A DNA stretch of 64,000 bases from the NCBI GenBank assembly GCA_965243525.1, contig OZ251568.1:992001-1056000 (forward strand), read 5' to 3'. A program made the translations under genes and the position numbers. The stretch comes from WTKD01 sp965243525 (GTDB taxonomy: Bacteria; Spirochaetota; Spirochaetia; WTKD01). The notes beneath the pieces were generated by a model. It had not been told where the DNA came from. It saw nothing but the letters and a program-made list of their open reading frames with translations, and made no database searches. Positions 25,397 through 35,360 of this stretch are shown here, in pieces; the first letter of the stretch is position 1; every line of letters starts with the position of its first letter.

Positions 25397-26677
25397 ATGG
25401 ATAAGCTGAAAAAGTTTCAAAAGAGATTAAAGAAAAGACACTCCATCACCTTTAATTCATATTTTAGTGTGGGGATTATAATGCTATTAAGTATAGGCTA
25501 TATACTCCAGATATCATCTGGTATTTTATATAACAATGTCCAGAGTATCGCAAAATATCTTAAGATTGTAGATACAGACGTTCAACGATCCATCTATATA
25601 GCTTTGGGAACTACACTTGTTGCCTACATCTTCTATGTAGCAACCACTGCTTACCAAATGCCTACCAAGATACAGCGAGGCCTATATATCGATTATTCAA
25701 AAATCATTCCACTGTTTATTATTTATGTCATGTTCCTTTTTATTTTTCTATTTTCATATCTCGCAAAAGGGATCTTTTTCTTTATATTTTTTACCCTCCC
25801 CTATTTGTCTGTTTTTTTCATACGAACAATACGATTCACCCTTGGATATGGAAATCCCATCAATCTGGAGCATTCCTATTGCAGTCATATTATCCGGGGG
25901 ACGATTTATAGAGAAACTCTCCGGGAACAAGCCCATGCGCTTGAAAAGATGTTTTGCTGTTTCATTGAGTGTACGAAACCAAACATTACCATCCTCACCG
26001 AAAAGAATCGCGATAACTTCATTCCCCTCACCCCAATCTACATTCCATTTGAACACCACCTTTACAACGTTGATTTCAAGAAATTTATGAAGGCTGTGAA
26101 TAAATTAAACGAGACAGAGCAAGGATCGATTGCATTTGAGGCCGACATTTTCGACAGCGAACGTGTTGCTGACTACATGATCTATATCAGGAGGGACGCA
26201 CAAAGAGTCGATGAAAAGCGCCTCAAAAAATTTAGCGAAAAGCTTTCTAAAGCGCGCCTCATCAATTTCATCAGGCCTCTTTCCGGGGATGCATTTAAAA
26301 CGAAAAAATCAAAAACACTGCCCTTGAGCGATGCCCGTGCCATGCTTGTTGAATACACCCGTCATGCATGTAAATCTGCAGATACACAAAGAATGCGTGT
26401 CGTGCGAAAATCCTATGATCAATTACGTGATTTATTTTCTGAATTTAGAAAGGAATGCAACGCGGGTAACCCAGAAAACAATTCATCACAAGAACCATTC
26501 GATTCATTCCATCGCCCATTTCTTGACTTGATTAGAGCAGACATTTCTGAGATCAAAGCCCATGCAGAAGAGCTCAAACAAAAAAACAAGGATGTTGACT
26601 TCCTCATTAGCCATCTAGAAGGACTCTTTACTGACTCGGCTGAGCAAGAAGAACCAAAGGACAAATCAGACGCTTAG
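25397..26677 (+). CDS. Membrane protein of unknown function with long cytoplasmic helical tail
   Basis: 426 residues. Four hydrophobic segments (about 21-45, 70-90, 105-125, 128-148) are followed by a 270-residue soluble region rich in charged residues, with a likely coiled coil near the end (DISEIKAHAEELKQKNKDVD). I recognise no domain. TATAAG ends 4 nt before the ATG. The TAG stop interlocks with the TAA stop of the convergent ABC gene (shared TTAG), leaving no room for a terminator. Confidence 0.65.
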   Translation: MDKLKKFQKRLKKRHSITFNSYFSVGIIMLLSIGYILQISSGILYNNVQSIAKYLKIVDTDVQRSIYIALGTTLVAYIFYVATTAYQMPTKIQRGLYIDYSKIIPLFIIYVMFLFIFLFSYLAKGIFFFIFFTLPYLSVFFIRTIRFTLGYGNPINLEHSYCSHIIRGTIYRETLREQAHALEKMFCCFIECTKPNITILTEKNRDNFIPLTPIYIPFEHHLYNVDFKKFMKAVNKLNETEQGSIAFEADIFDSERVADYMIYIRRDAQRVDEKRLKKFSEKLSKARLINFIRPLSGDAFKTKKSKTLPLSDARAMLVEYTRHACKSADTQRMRVVRKSYDQLRDLFSEFRKECNAGNPENNSSQEPFDSFHRPFLDLIRADISEIKAHAEELKQKNKDVDFLISHLEGLFTDSAEQEEPKDKSDA

Positions 26678-28422
26678 ATCATCTGCATGTCCCAAAGTCG
26701 CTTATAGGCTCCTTCTGATTTTTCGATCAGGGTGTCGTGCTTTCCCTCTTCGATTATGCGCCCGGAATCAAGAACGATGATGCGATCCATGTGTTTCAGC
26801 GTCGATAGGCGGTGGGCGATGGCGATGACCGTTGCCTTGCTTGTTTCCAACAATTCGTTGATCGATTTTTGAATCAGGGTTTCAGTTGGCGTGTCAAGGC
26901 TGCTTGTTGCTTCATCGAGGATCAGGATCGGTGCGTTCTTCAAAATCGCCCGGGCAATGGCGATGCGTTGGCGTTGTCCTCCACTGACCTTGACGCCACG
27001 CTCACCCACAACAGAATCATACCCCTTTGTCATCGCCAGGATATCGTCGTGAATTTCAGCCCTTTTGCAAGCATCGATGATCTCTGCATCGCTTGCATCC
27101 ATTCTCGCTAATCTCAGATTTTCTCGAATCGTGCGGTGAAACATGGTGATGTCCTGAGGAATGATCGAAATATGTTGCCGCAAGGATTCCTGGGTCACCC
27201 CTGCAATATCCTGCCCATCGATGCAAATTCTTCCTGATTGCACATCAAAATAACGAAGCAGACATTTCACCAGGGTGGTTTTGCCTGCCCCAGAGGTGCC
27301 CACAATGCCCAACCGCTCACCTGCTGCAACGCGCAAATTGAATCTCTGCAAGATCTGTGCGTCGCTATCTCCATATGAAAAGACAACATCCTCATAGGCG
27401 ATGGCCGCACGATCGGTGTTCAATTCTTTCGCATCAGGAGCATTCACCACATCGTATGGTTTGGCAATAAACGAAAACGAGGACCGTGCCTGTGCGATGG
27501 CTGGGTTTATGCTGAACAGCAAGCTGTCAAGGAATTTATCGAGCTCTCCGTGGATGTTCAATGTCACCATGGCGATGAAGGCAAACCCTCCAGCACTAAT
27601 CGCTCCATCGATAAACAAGCGTGACAACAAAAAAATCTGAATGACCGACATCACCGTAATGAATACGGTGTCGACATTATCCACCCACCAGGCATCAAAA
27701 TGACGCGTTTTTCTGTCCCAAAACCGCCATCGTCGGAGCGAGGGAGCGAATTTCAGCGCAAACTCGTTTTCAACACTACCGATGATTTTGATCCCAAAGA
27801 TATTGCTGATTGAATCGTTGATAATTCCCACGGTCTGCTGACGCGCATTGATAAATTTTTGTTGCAATCCCATTTGTTTTTTGAGCAGATAATACAAAAG
27901 CGGCATATAGATAATCACAAAAATCCCGAGCACAATTGCCGGTTGGATGTGGACGCGCAACAGATAGATCAAGCTCAACACGATAACAATCAAGTTAATC
28001 GCAGCACGAAACACAAAGGTAATCAATGCGGTGATGCTTTTTTCAAAATCGGCAATCTTGCTTGATATTTCGCCAGAAAGATGTGAATCAAACCAAAAAA
28101 GGCTATGTCCCATAACCATTCGATAGATATCGGTTATCGTCTGCTCCAAAATCACTGGTTTATAATGGATATCCAAGAGACGAGTTATGAAAAAGACTCC
28201 ATGATACATCAACTTGTAAAAAGCAAACAAGAGCAACAACCATCCCAGTCCATCGATACGCCCCCCCACAATAGCATCGATAATTTCTTTGATCTGATAG
28301 TTAACCGTTATCATAAATATTCCTGCAAAAACTGCAATACAGGAAAGCGATGCCAGATAGAGCCAATAGCGCCTAACGAAATAGCGTGCATACGAGCCTA
28401 GTGATTCTTGTTTTGCTATCAT
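26674..28422 (-). CDS. ABC exporter half-transporter (membrane plus ATPase domain)
   Basis: 582 residues. Residues 1-310 are a six-helix type-I exporter membrane domain; 345-582 form the ATPase with Walker A GTSGAGKTT, Q-loop IIPQD, signature VSGGQRQ, Walker B ILILDEATSSLD and the H-loop IAHRLST. It acts as a homodimer or with another half-transporter. The substrate is unknown; a lipid, peptide or drug is possible. It faces the TetR gene divergently, a common regulator/efflux layout. TATAGT lies 5 nt before the ATG. Confidence 0.92.
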   Translation of the reverse strand: MIAKQESLGSYARYFVRRYWLYLASLSCIAVFAGIFMITVNYQIKEIIDAIVGGRIDGLGWLLLLFAFYKLMYHGVFFITRLLDIHYKPVILEQTITDIYRMVMGHSLFWFDSHLSGEISSKIADFEKSITALITFVFRAAINLIVIVLSLIYLLRVHIQPAIVLGIFVIIYMPLLYYLLKKQMGLQQKFINARQQTVGIINDSISNIFGIKIIGSVENEFALKFAPSLRRWRFWDRKTRHFDAWWVDNVDTVFITVMSVIQIFLLSRLFIDGAISAGGFAFIAMVTLNIHGELDKFLDSLLFSINPAIAQARSSFSFIAKPYDVVNAPDAKELNTDRAAIAYEDVVFSYGDSDAQILQRFNLRVAAGERLGIVGTSGAGKTTLVKCLLRYFDVQSGRICIDGQDIAGVTQESLRQHISIIPQDITMFHRTIRENLRLARMDASDAEIIDACKRAEIHDDILAMTKGYDSVVGERGVKVSGGQRQRIAIARAILKNAPILILDEATSSLDTPTETLIQKSINELLETSKATVIAIAHRLSTLKHMDRIIVLDSGRIIEEGKHDTLIEKSEGAYKRLWDMQMI

Positions 28423-28427
28423 GCCTC

Positions 28428-28433
28428 ACTATA
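28428..28433 (-). promoter_or_regulatory. -10 box TATAGT, 5 nt before ABC exporter start
   Basis: Minus strand TATAGT (28433 to 28428); ATG at 28422. The 200-bp divergent region to the TetR gene also holds two GGTATAC hexamer-type repeats (near 28463 and 28513), candidate operator halves. Confidence 0.4.
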
Positions 28434-28635
28434 GCGTATCTAAACTAGATTATGGTATACGATGACACCGTAGATTTGAAAAAACAAAATTAGAACAACT
28501 AAAAAAAGTATAGGTATACAGTTAAAAACATGCTACACTCGAACTGGTTATTTCTCAGAATGAGGAATAGAATTTTTACTTTTTACAAGCTATTAGTGTT
28601 ACTGCTCTTTTTTTATAAAAGTATGGATATTTGCT

Positions 28636-29247
28636 ATGACTAATGTACGCAAGCGTATTATTGATGCCGCAATTTCCCTTTTTGCCGACAAGGGGATTTC
28701 AGTTCCAACTGCAGAAGTTGCAAGAGCAGCCGGTATTTCAAACGGATCATTGTTCAATTATTTTGCAACCAAACAAATACTCATCGATGCAACCTATGCT
28801 TCAATCCGCAATGAATTAGAAATATTTCTCTTCGCCAACATGGAAAAGCCAGTGGATATCAAAGATGCAACGTTCATTTTTTGGTCACGATTGATTCAGT
28901 GGAGCCTCCACAACACGAATAAGCAGCGCGTTGCAACTATGCTTGGTTGCTCACAAAAACTCAGCGATGATATTATAAAACAATCCCATCCTATCTACTC
29001 TCTCATCAACAAGGTCTTGGAAGGCTGCTTCGAAGTACAAAAAATCAAACCCATATCAAAACATCTCATTGGAAAATTGCTGTGCTCCTATGGAGAAGCA
29101 ATTGTTGCGTTTATCCAATCTGAACGTCGATCTGCAGAAGAAACAGATGCCATTGTCACACAGGGATTTGATCTTTTTTGGGATGGATTAGCCTCGTCTA
29201 TCGACCCAGCGAGAAAAATACATCCCCCTGCAACCATGGTCTTCTAA
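28636..29247 (+). CDS. TetR-family transcriptional regulator
   Basis: 203 residues. N-terminal HTH: KRIIDAAISLFADKGISVPTAEVARAAGISNGSLFNYFATKQIL, the standard TetR DNA-binding domain. The C-terminal ligand domain is not assignable. Its divergent position suggests control of the ABC exporter, and of itself. Confidence 0.9.
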   Translation: MTNVRKRIIDAAISLFADKGISVPTAEVARAAGISNGSLFNYFATKQILIDATYASIRNELEIFLFANMEKPVDIKDATFIFWSRLIQWSLHNTNKQRVATMLGCSQKLSDDIIKQSHPIYSLINKVLEGCFEVQKIKPISKHLIGKLLCSYGEAIVAFIQSERRSAEETDAIVTQGFDLFWDGLASSIDPARKIHPPATMVF

Positions 29248-29340
29248 CGCTGATGTTCTTCATATGTAACACACTGACGCCGAAATCCAAGGGTGAATAT
29301 TTCGCGCCTTCACCGCAACATCACGGCTGAATACATTCAT

Positions 29341-29910
29341 CTAGACAGAGCAATACCGTCGAAAAAGGTGCTTTGCCTTGTTTAGTCCAATACGTTTGGT
29401 TGTAATTCTGCGGTATATCTGCGCTCTCTGCTGCTCGCGAGGAACGTATAACCGAACAACTGCATCCGGGACATTGTTGATTCTTAATCCGTCGTGCCGT
29501 GATCGAGTGAACTGCATGCTTTGACAGAGCCTGCCAGGACCGGTGCAGGATCCATCACTTCGATACCGTTTCATATCTCCTGAATAGGGGATCAGACTTC
29601 TGATAAGAACTGCTGCTCCTTGTCCCTGCTTGGCTGCACTAATATTAAAACAATGATGAATTCCATAAATCTGATACACATAGACATGTCCAGGGGATAG
29701 GTACACGCTGGCATTGCGTGCTGTTGGTCCTCGAAAAGAATGTGATGCCGGATCAGATTCCACATATACCTCGGTCTCACTGATGATGCCACACAAATGG
29801 TCGCCTTCTGATACTGCATGAACAAGTAAACAACCCAGCAGCTGTTGCGCCAAGAGAAACACATTTCCCTCAAACCAGTCAATCGGCGCAAGACACCAAG
29901 AATGATCCAT
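29341..29910 (-). CDS. 3-methyladenine DNA glycosylase (AAG/MPG type)
   Basis: 189 residues. Removes alkylated bases in base-excision repair. Seen: ETEVYVESDPASHSFRGP with the catalytic Glu, then the DNA-intercalating and base-pocket region ARNASVYLSPGHVYVYQIYG and HHCFNI, then VLIRSL and GPGRLCQSM, all family hallmarks. The ATG at 29910 has GGAGG 5 nt upstream, which decides against the in-frame TTG at 29922. It sits 33 bp after the outer-membrane protein gene. Confidence 0.9.
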   Translation of the reverse strand: MDHSWCLAPIDWFEGNVFLLAQQLLGCLLVHAVSEGDHLCGIISETEVYVESDPASHSFRGPTARNASVYLSPGHVYVYQIYGIHHCFNISAAKQGQGAAVLIRSLIPYSGDMKRYRSDGSCTGPGRLCQSMQFTRSRHDGLRINNVPDAVVRLYVPREQQRAQIYRRITTKRIGLNKAKHLFRRYCSV

Positions 29911-29942
29911 GGATACCTCCAATACGAGTTGAAATGCAAATT

Positions 29943-31406
29943 TTAAAAGTGAAGGCCGATTCCAAAGAAAAGTTCCTTCGAATCCCAGAATGCATCTCCT
30001 GGTTTTGATATTTTCAAATTCTCTGTCAAGGCAAAAGGATCAATCCCAAGCGAAAGGCGCACGATGAAACTACGACGGCGGTTAAAATAAAGGAAGCCCT
30101 CTATACCGGTTGTAAGAAAAAAATCATCCTCGACCGTGAAGGGGCTTTCTCGATCCATGGATATACCCATATCGGTAAATATCGAGCCATGCGCTTCAAT
30201 CGTTTTAAACACTGTAAACAGATGTGCAACTATTTCAAAATTCAATGAAGCATGCAGGTCACGATTAGATATCGCATCATTCAAAACCCCCCGATAATAT
30301 ATTCCAAAATCAGATCTCGTATAGTGAAATAGAGCGATTATATTCGCCCTCCCTTTTATGGCCATCCGATTAAAAAACGGATAAGAAAACACCCCCTCAA
30401 AAAATAAAGTATTACGCATCTTATCTTTGGTGTTCGTCGGAACTATTTCAGAGGTATGTCTAATTGTAAATCGCATCCCTTTTACAAAATTTGCTACTTG
30501 AGTGAATCTACTCACACGGAATCCATGACGATAGTATGCTGTTGAGTAACGCACCCTTCCTGCATCTTTGCCGCTATAATCATATACAAAATTCGCATGT
30601 ACAAGCATGTCATAGTACAAAAACCCAAGTAAGGGGATACGTAATTGGGTGTTAATCGGCCCTCCAAGTTCCAATCTCGTTGTGCCAAAGTAATCATCAC
30701 TCGTTGTTCTCAGAGGCAGTTGTGGCACCTCAGTTTCTTGAATAATCCGCATTTCCCAAGGTTGGTCGTATAATAAAAACGAAATGCCCAATCCTAATTG
30801 ATTTCTTAGTGTAACATCCTCGGTTTCAGTATACCGCAATTCGAATAATACGATGCTCCGAAGTTGGTTTTCTGGCCCAAACGAAAAAGACGGCTGCATA
30901 AAAAACTTTGTCCGAAACCCATGCCCTTTGTCTAATAAATACAAATAATCAGCATCAATTTCTGCCGTCGATTGCGTGCCTAAAAAATTGTAATCGCGAA
31001 CTCGCAGACTTAACGTAAGTCCTTCGTTGTCATCCCATTTGGGATAAGGAAGCACCAATATATTCAATGTATCTTTTATACGAATGTTGATATCTATGAA
31101 TTCTTTTTCCGGCAGTGTTTCATACGTATAATCTATAGCAGCTTCTTGAACGGTACGGACTCCCTGCAATCGTATATACACGTCATTGGCAAGTGTTTCA
31201 AACACATCTCTACGAGGAAAAACCAATCCCTCCTGCAATTCTGCTGTAAGTAGTTGCAATGCATATTTCTTTGTTTTGCCATCTATCGTATACGCAATTG
31301 AACGAATTTCGACAGGAATTTCGCTTACTGCGACAGACGTAGTCTGAGCAAACACATGACTGTTAAACAGCACTAGAAAAATAAGCAGTTTTTTCATTAA
31401 CTTCAC
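29943..31406 (-). CDS. Outer-membrane beta-barrel protein with a POTRA-like N-terminal domain (Omp85-like)
   Basis: 487 residues. Signal peptide ending SHVFA/Q, a single POTRA-like domain (about 30-110; IRSIAYTIDGKTKKYALQLL), then alternating amphipathic beta strands to a C-terminal GIGLHF with terminal Phe, as required for barrel insertion. The architecture suggests the BamA/TamA/TPS superfamily, but with only one POTRA it is not BamA itself. GTG (31406) or ATG (31397) start; TACAAT ends 4 nt before the GTG. Confidence 0.7.
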   Translation of the reverse strand: MKLMKKLLIFLVLFNSHVFAQTTSVAVSEIPVEIRSIAYTIDGKTKKYALQLLTAELQEGLVFPRRDVFETLANDVYIRLQGVRTVQEAAIDYTYETLPEKEFIDINIRIKDTLNILVLPYPKWDDNEGLTLSLRVRDYNFLGTQSTAEIDADYLYLLDKGHGFRTKFFMQPSFSFGPENQLRSIVLFELRYTETEDVTLRNQLGLGISFLLYDQPWEMRIIQETEVPQLPLRTTSDDYFGTTRLELGGPINTQLRIPLLGFLYYDMLVHANFVYDYSGKDAGRVRYSTAYYRHGFRVSRFTQVANFVKGMRFTIRHTSEIVPTNTKDKMRNTLFFEGVFSYPFFNRMAIKGRANIIALFHYTRSDFGIYYRGVLNDAISNRDLHASLNFEIVAHLFTVFKTIEAHGSIFTDMGISMDRESPFTVEDDFFLTTGIEGFLYFNRRRSFIVRLSLGIDPFALTENLKISKPGDAFWDSKELFFGIGLHF

Positions 31407-31410
31407 AATA

Positions 31411-31416
31411 ATTGTA
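31411..31416 (-). promoter_or_regulatory. -10 box TACAAT, 4 nt before GTG start
   Basis: Minus strand TACAAT (31416 to 31411); GTG at 31406, or ATG 9 nt further in frame. Confidence 0.45.
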
Positions 31417-31517
31417 TTTTTATCTCAGAACTAGAAAAATATCTCCAGAATACATCATTCTAATATAGTGTTAAATCCTCATCTAGATTAATACAAATTA
31501 TTTTTCATCTTCAACAA

Positions 31518-31928
31518 CTAACGTATAGTATGTGTTTCGATCATTTCCAGCATATCTTGTGGAATTCGTTGTGGCCTTAAGGTGGTGGTATCGATAAAAG
31601 CCATGTGATGCTCTGCCTCTGCATGGATAACGGCATCTACACTGAAGATGGCGCGGATGGTATATCGAAATCGTTCAAATCCTGAAATCCACATACTTCC
31701 AATGCATGCATCAAACAAATTCAAAGGCTTTTTATAGAAAACATGGGTTTCCACCACCACAGGAAACAATTTCCGTTCCAAAATATGTTCCATCGGGTAA
31801 TAATTTTCTAAAAAATGAAACCGCATATCTTCAAGCCAGCGCACATAACTCGTATTGCTTACATGCCCCGCATAATCAATATCATAGGTGACGATTTTTA
31901 TTGGCATTTCTATATATCCATATTTCAT
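31518..31928 (-). CDS. Hotdog-fold acyl-CoA thioesterase (4HBT)
   Basis: 136 residues. YDIDYAGHVSNTSYVRWLEDMR is the 4HBT active-site helix with the catalytic Asp and Gly-His, followed by VVVETHVFYKKPLNLFD. These enzymes cleave acyl-CoA or acyl-ACP thioesters; substrate not determined. An AAGGAG lies about 14 nt before the ATG, rather far for a ribosome binding site. Divergent from the next gene with 55 bp between starts. Confidence 0.85.
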   Translation of the reverse strand: MKYGYIEMPIKIVTYDIDYAGHVSNTSYVRWLEDMRFHFLENYYPMEHILERKLFPVVVETHVFYKKPLNLFDACIGSMWISGFERFRYTIRAIFSVDAVIHAEAEHHMAFIDTTTLRPQRIPQDMLEMIETHTIR

Positions 31929-31969
31929 AAAAACATCCCTACTCCTTTACATAATCTTTCTCTCATATG

Positions 31970-31975
31970 TACACT
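31970..31975 (+). promoter_or_regulatory. -10 box TACACT, 8 nt before start codon
   Basis: TACACT at 31970-31975; ATG at 31984; no Shine-Dalgarno. Confidence 0.4.
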
Positions 31976-31983
31976 AGAGCAAT

Positions 31984-32592
31984 ATGGTACAATCTACAGA
32001 ACATTTGAAACAGTCTTTATCAACGAGTATATCACAATGGGATCTTTTGAAGAATCCATTTTACGTGGCATGGAACAATGGCAGCTTGTCGCATCGCGCA
32101 TTACAGGCCTATGCTGAAGAGTATGGCGCGTTTATCACTTGTCTTCCAACTGGATGGAAAACCCTCAACGATGAGGAAACCGCCGAAGAAGAAGTTGAAC
32201 ACGCTGAGCTGTGGGAACAATTTGCAGATGCGTTGGAAACAAAGGTAGGAAAAGCCCAAGTGCCCGCAGTAAAAGATTTAATTGATACTACGAAGCAACT
32301 TTTTGCTGATCCGATCGATGCAGCTGGTGCACTCTATGCATTTGAAGTTCAACAGCCCGCAACCGCAAAGAGCAAACTGGATGGACTCCAGACAAAATAT
32401 TCACTTCCAAAAGGAGTTGAGCCCTATTTTGAGGCCCATTTGCACAATGAACACGAGGCAGAAAAATTGCTCGCTCGTATGGCCACCTATACATCGGAAG
32501 AACAGAACCAAGCGAGCGGAGCCTGTAAAACAATGGCGATTGCGTTATGGGACGCCTTGGAAGCTCTCTATACTACGTATTCAGAGGACTAA
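31984..32592 (+). CDS. Heme-oxygenase-fold (CADD/TenA-like) protein
   Basis: 202 residues, all helical. The N-terminal pattern NPFYVAWNNGSLSHRALQAYAEEYGAFITCLP matches the CADD/PqqC/TenA superfamily. Candidate ligands are the glutamates and His in EEEVEHAELW, Glu in YAFEVQQP, and the His/Glu cluster AHLHNEHEAEK. The last of the usual metal-binding histidines is not clearly aligned, so diiron oxygenase chemistry is unproven. Function unassigned. Confidence 0.65.
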   Translation: MVQSTEHLKQSLSTSISQWDLLKNPFYVAWNNGSLSHRALQAYAEEYGAFITCLPTGWKTLNDEETAEEEVEHAELWEQFADALETKVGKAQVPAVKDLIDTTKQLFADPIDAAGALYAFEVQQPATAKSKLDGLQTKYSLPKGVEPYFEAHLHNEHEAEKLLARMATYTSEEQNQASGACKTMAIALWDALEALYTTYSED

Positions 32593-32695
32593 TCACTAAT
32601 CAGCATTATTGACAGCGCGTTGCTAGTAAACACATTGATAGTTTCAGACTCCAGGTTTTTTGATGACATTTTTCTGATAATTGAAGCTAGAAACA

Positions 32696-33064
32696 TTATT
32701 TGCTGATAATATCCACTTCTCCAGACTGTCTTCCTTGAATGGTGATAAGCACTTGATTTGGAAGGCAGGCGAGCCATTCTCCTTGTCGAGAAATAGCGCC
32801 AGCATTTACACATATTTGCAATGGCCCTGGATCTGAAAGGACGCGCACTGTTTCATCATGAATAGCAACAATTGTCTCACCCAATGGTCCCTGAAGCGTT
32901 AGTTCTCTGTCTTCCAACAAAGGGTAGACCACGACTCCTGCGACGCTACGTATCTCAACAATACGCAGATCTCCCTTATCAACATAGCTATAATAGCCCA
33001 AGCCGATTAAAAGCAGTGCAATCAGTGCAAAAATGGCACTATCATACGCGCGGAGTAACTTCAA
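32696..33064 (-). CDS. NusG-domain-II protein
   Basis: 122 residues. One N-terminal membrane anchor (about 10-28), then a small beta domain (LRIVEIRSVAGVVVYPL, QICVNAGAISRQGEWLACLPNQVLI) as in NusG_II proteins (PF07009). Such exported proteins are common in spirochaetes and clostridia; role unknown. The start overlaps the end of the GH31 gene by 23 nt, so it is the last gene of that operon. Confidence 0.75.
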   Translation of the reverse strand: MKLLRAYDSAIFALIALLLIGLGYYSYVDKGDLRIVEIRSVAGVVVYPLLEDRELTLQGPLGETIVAIHDETVRVLSDPGPLQICVNAGAISRQGEWLACLPNQVLITIQGRQSGEVDIISK

Positions 33065-35360
33065 TCACAACCTCATCATGATCTTGAAAATAATGCTCAT
33101 TACACGTGACTGATGCATCAACTTGTTCTGGAAGCATAACGCGAGCACAAATTCCCGGCCACGGAAATTCTCCCGACCCTGAACGTCTGCAGATACGACA
33201 AGATCCATTTTCATAGAATATTTCAAGAACCAAAAAATATCCCTCGCGATGCTCGAATCCCTCTCCTGCATCGACATAGAGCATGCCCCTAGCACGAGCA
33301 TTCGAGTCAGGATAAATCGTCAACAATAGATTCTCAGATCGTTTTTCAGCGGTGTGCAGGCGCACTCCCTCAGTGGGAACAATGCTTCCTGCACGTACAT
33401 ACAAGGGCAAATCATCCCATGCACCGTTCGCCAAATAATGCCCTCCCCCTTGCAGATATTTCGACGTATCCCACAGATACCAATCAGCACCATGGGGAAG
33501 GTATACTGATCTTGCAAAGGCCCCCTCACTCAGAATCGGCGCAACCAAGAGATCAGATCCAATCAAGTATTGATCCTGAATAAATCGAGCCTGTTCATCA
33601 TTTTCAAACGCATAGCCAAGCGATTGCATGACCGGCGCTCCGGTTTGCACAGTGGCATAAAAATTCGTGTATATATAAGGCAAAAGTTGATATCGCAGCG
33701 ATATAAAGGCGCGACAACAGTTTTCACAGGTTTTCCCAAATGCCCACGGTTCATGATTATGTGAATTGAGCTCGCTGTGTGCGCGAAAAAAAGGCATCAA
33801 ACAGGCTGCAGCCATCCACCGGGTGTACAATTCAGCATTTGCATTTTGCTGAAAGCCTCCCACATCACTGCCAACAAATGAAAACCCAGAAAGTCCAAGG
33901 TTCAGCAGCATAGGAATCATTTGTCGCAAATGCTCCCACCAACTTGTATTATCACCGGTCCATAGCGCAGCATATCGCTGAGCTCCAAAGGATGCCGCAC
34001 GCGTTAACACGAATGGGCGTTTTTGTGGGGCGTATTTTGCAAAAGCGCGCACCGTTGTTTCTGCCATAGCTGTTCCATAGGCGTTGTGCACCAAATTAAA
34101 GGGGATGTCTTTTTGCTTATAGCCTGTCACAGTGCTGCCCGGAACCGTTGGTCCATGGGAGCTTGGATCATCGATATTCCGAAAATTCGCTGGTTCATTC
34201 ATATCGTTCCAGATGCCTGAAATTCCCTTTCCCAACAACTCTTTATGCCAATCTATCCAAAAATTCTGCGTTTTTTCGTTGAAAAAATCAGGATAAGCTG
34301 CCGGACCGGGCCAAACTTCTCCCACATAGAGACTGCCATCCTCACGCCGGATAAACAGGTTCTGTGCGGATCCTTCACGATACACAGGATAGTTTTCATC
34401 GACCTTCACCCCAGGATCCACAATGGTGATAAGGTGTATACCCTGTGCGCGCATATCTTGGATAAAAGCAGCAAGATCAGGGAAGCGCAGCTCATCCCAA
34501 CTAAACACTCGAAAATAATCCATATAATGGATATCGAGGTGCAGGGCATCGCAGGGAATCCCTCGTGTTCGAAACTCCTTGACTACATGCCGCACCTGCA
34601 TCGCAGAATAATAGCTATAGCGACTCTGATGGAATCCTAGACTCCACAGTGACGGAAGTTCCATCCTCCCTCCAAGTGCAGTCAACCGCTTATGTGCATC
34701 CCGAAGACTGTCTCCCACACAAATGCAATAGTCCACATGTGATTCTGGTATTGAAACGATGATCTTATCTTTTTGAGCAGCAGCGCAATCGAAAGTCACC
34801 CGAGCGGTGCTGTTGATCAAATATCCTACACAGGTTCCTGGCTTATGGTGAAAAAATAGGGGAATCGATGCATAGAGTGGATCGGTGTCGGCAAATTGGC
34901 GAGGTTCATCGGTATTCCACATCTCCCAGACTCTGCCCTTCTTGTTCAAGGAACCACTTTTTTCTCCCAGGCCAAGCACCGACCAGTTTGTATCGGTATG
35001 GATGATGCATTGCATCCCTGCTTCATAGGGGCGGATCAACATTTCACGAATAAAGACCACATCGGTGTGATAATCATGAAGCAAAAATAAGATACGCAGC
35101 GAAGGATAGTCTGCTGTCTCAACATCGACCTGCATTGCAAACCTGTCGTCCTGAATGCTCACTCGCTGTCCCTCATGCGACACTGAAAATCTAGTCAGTG
35201 ACATTTTTTCAATATCTGTGTAGTCAGGCAGTTTCAAAACTTCTCTGTCATTCTGCACTTGAATACGCCAAATGGCATTCTCTAGGCGAGTAATGCGCAG
35301 ATAGGCCTCTTCATTTTGGCTAAGGGGTAATACCCATTCTTTTACATCATTCAAAAGCAT
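33042..35360 (-). CDS. GH31 family alpha-glucosidase/alpha-xylosidase
   Basis: 772 residues, no signal peptide, so cytoplasmic. N-terminal beta-sandwich to about 230, then the catalytic barrel with DALHLDIHYMDYFRVF and GIWNDMNEP (nucleophile Asp386), and RPFVLTRA and WTGDN further on. It releases glucose (or xylose) from the non-reducing end of oligosaccharides. The ATG overlaps the end of thrC by 14 nt and is preceded by AAAGGA inside thrC, hence translational coupling; a sugar hydrolase in a threonine operon is odd. Confidence 0.92.
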   Translation of the reverse strand: MLLNDVKEWVLPLSQNEEAYLRITRLENAIWRIQVQNDREVLKLPDYTDIEKMSLTRFSVSHEGQRVSIQDDRFAMQVDVETADYPSLRILFLLHDYHTDVVFIREMLIRPYEAGMQCIIHTDTNWSVLGLGEKSGSLNKKGRVWEMWNTDEPRQFADTDPLYASIPLFFHHKPGTCVGYLINSTARVTFDCAAAQKDKIIVSIPESHVDYCICVGDSLRDAHKRLTALGGRMELPSLWSLGFHQSRYSYYSAMQVRHVVKEFRTRGIPCDALHLDIHYMDYFRVFSWDELRFPDLAAFIQDMRAQGIHLITIVDPGVKVDENYPVYREGSAQNLFIRREDGSLYVGEVWPGPAAYPDFFNEKTQNFWIDWHKELLGKGISGIWNDMNEPANFRNIDDPSSHGPTVPGSTVTGYKQKDIPFNLVHNAYGTAMAETTVRAFAKYAPQKRPFVLTRAASFGAQRYAALWTGDNTSWWEHLRQMIPMLLNLGLSGFSFVGSDVGGFQQNANAELYTRWMAAACLMPFFRAHSELNSHNHEPWAFGKTCENCCRAFISLRYQLLPYIYTNFYATVQTGAPVMQSLGYAFENDEQARFIQDQYLIGSDLLVAPILSEGAFARSVYLPHGADWYLWDTSKYLQGGGHYLANGAWDDLPLYVRAGSIVPTEGVRLHTAEKRSENLLLTIYPDSNARARGMLYVDAGEGFEHREGYFLVLEIFYENGSCRICRRSGSGEFPWPGICARVMLPEQVDASVTCNEHYFQDHDEVVIEVTPRV

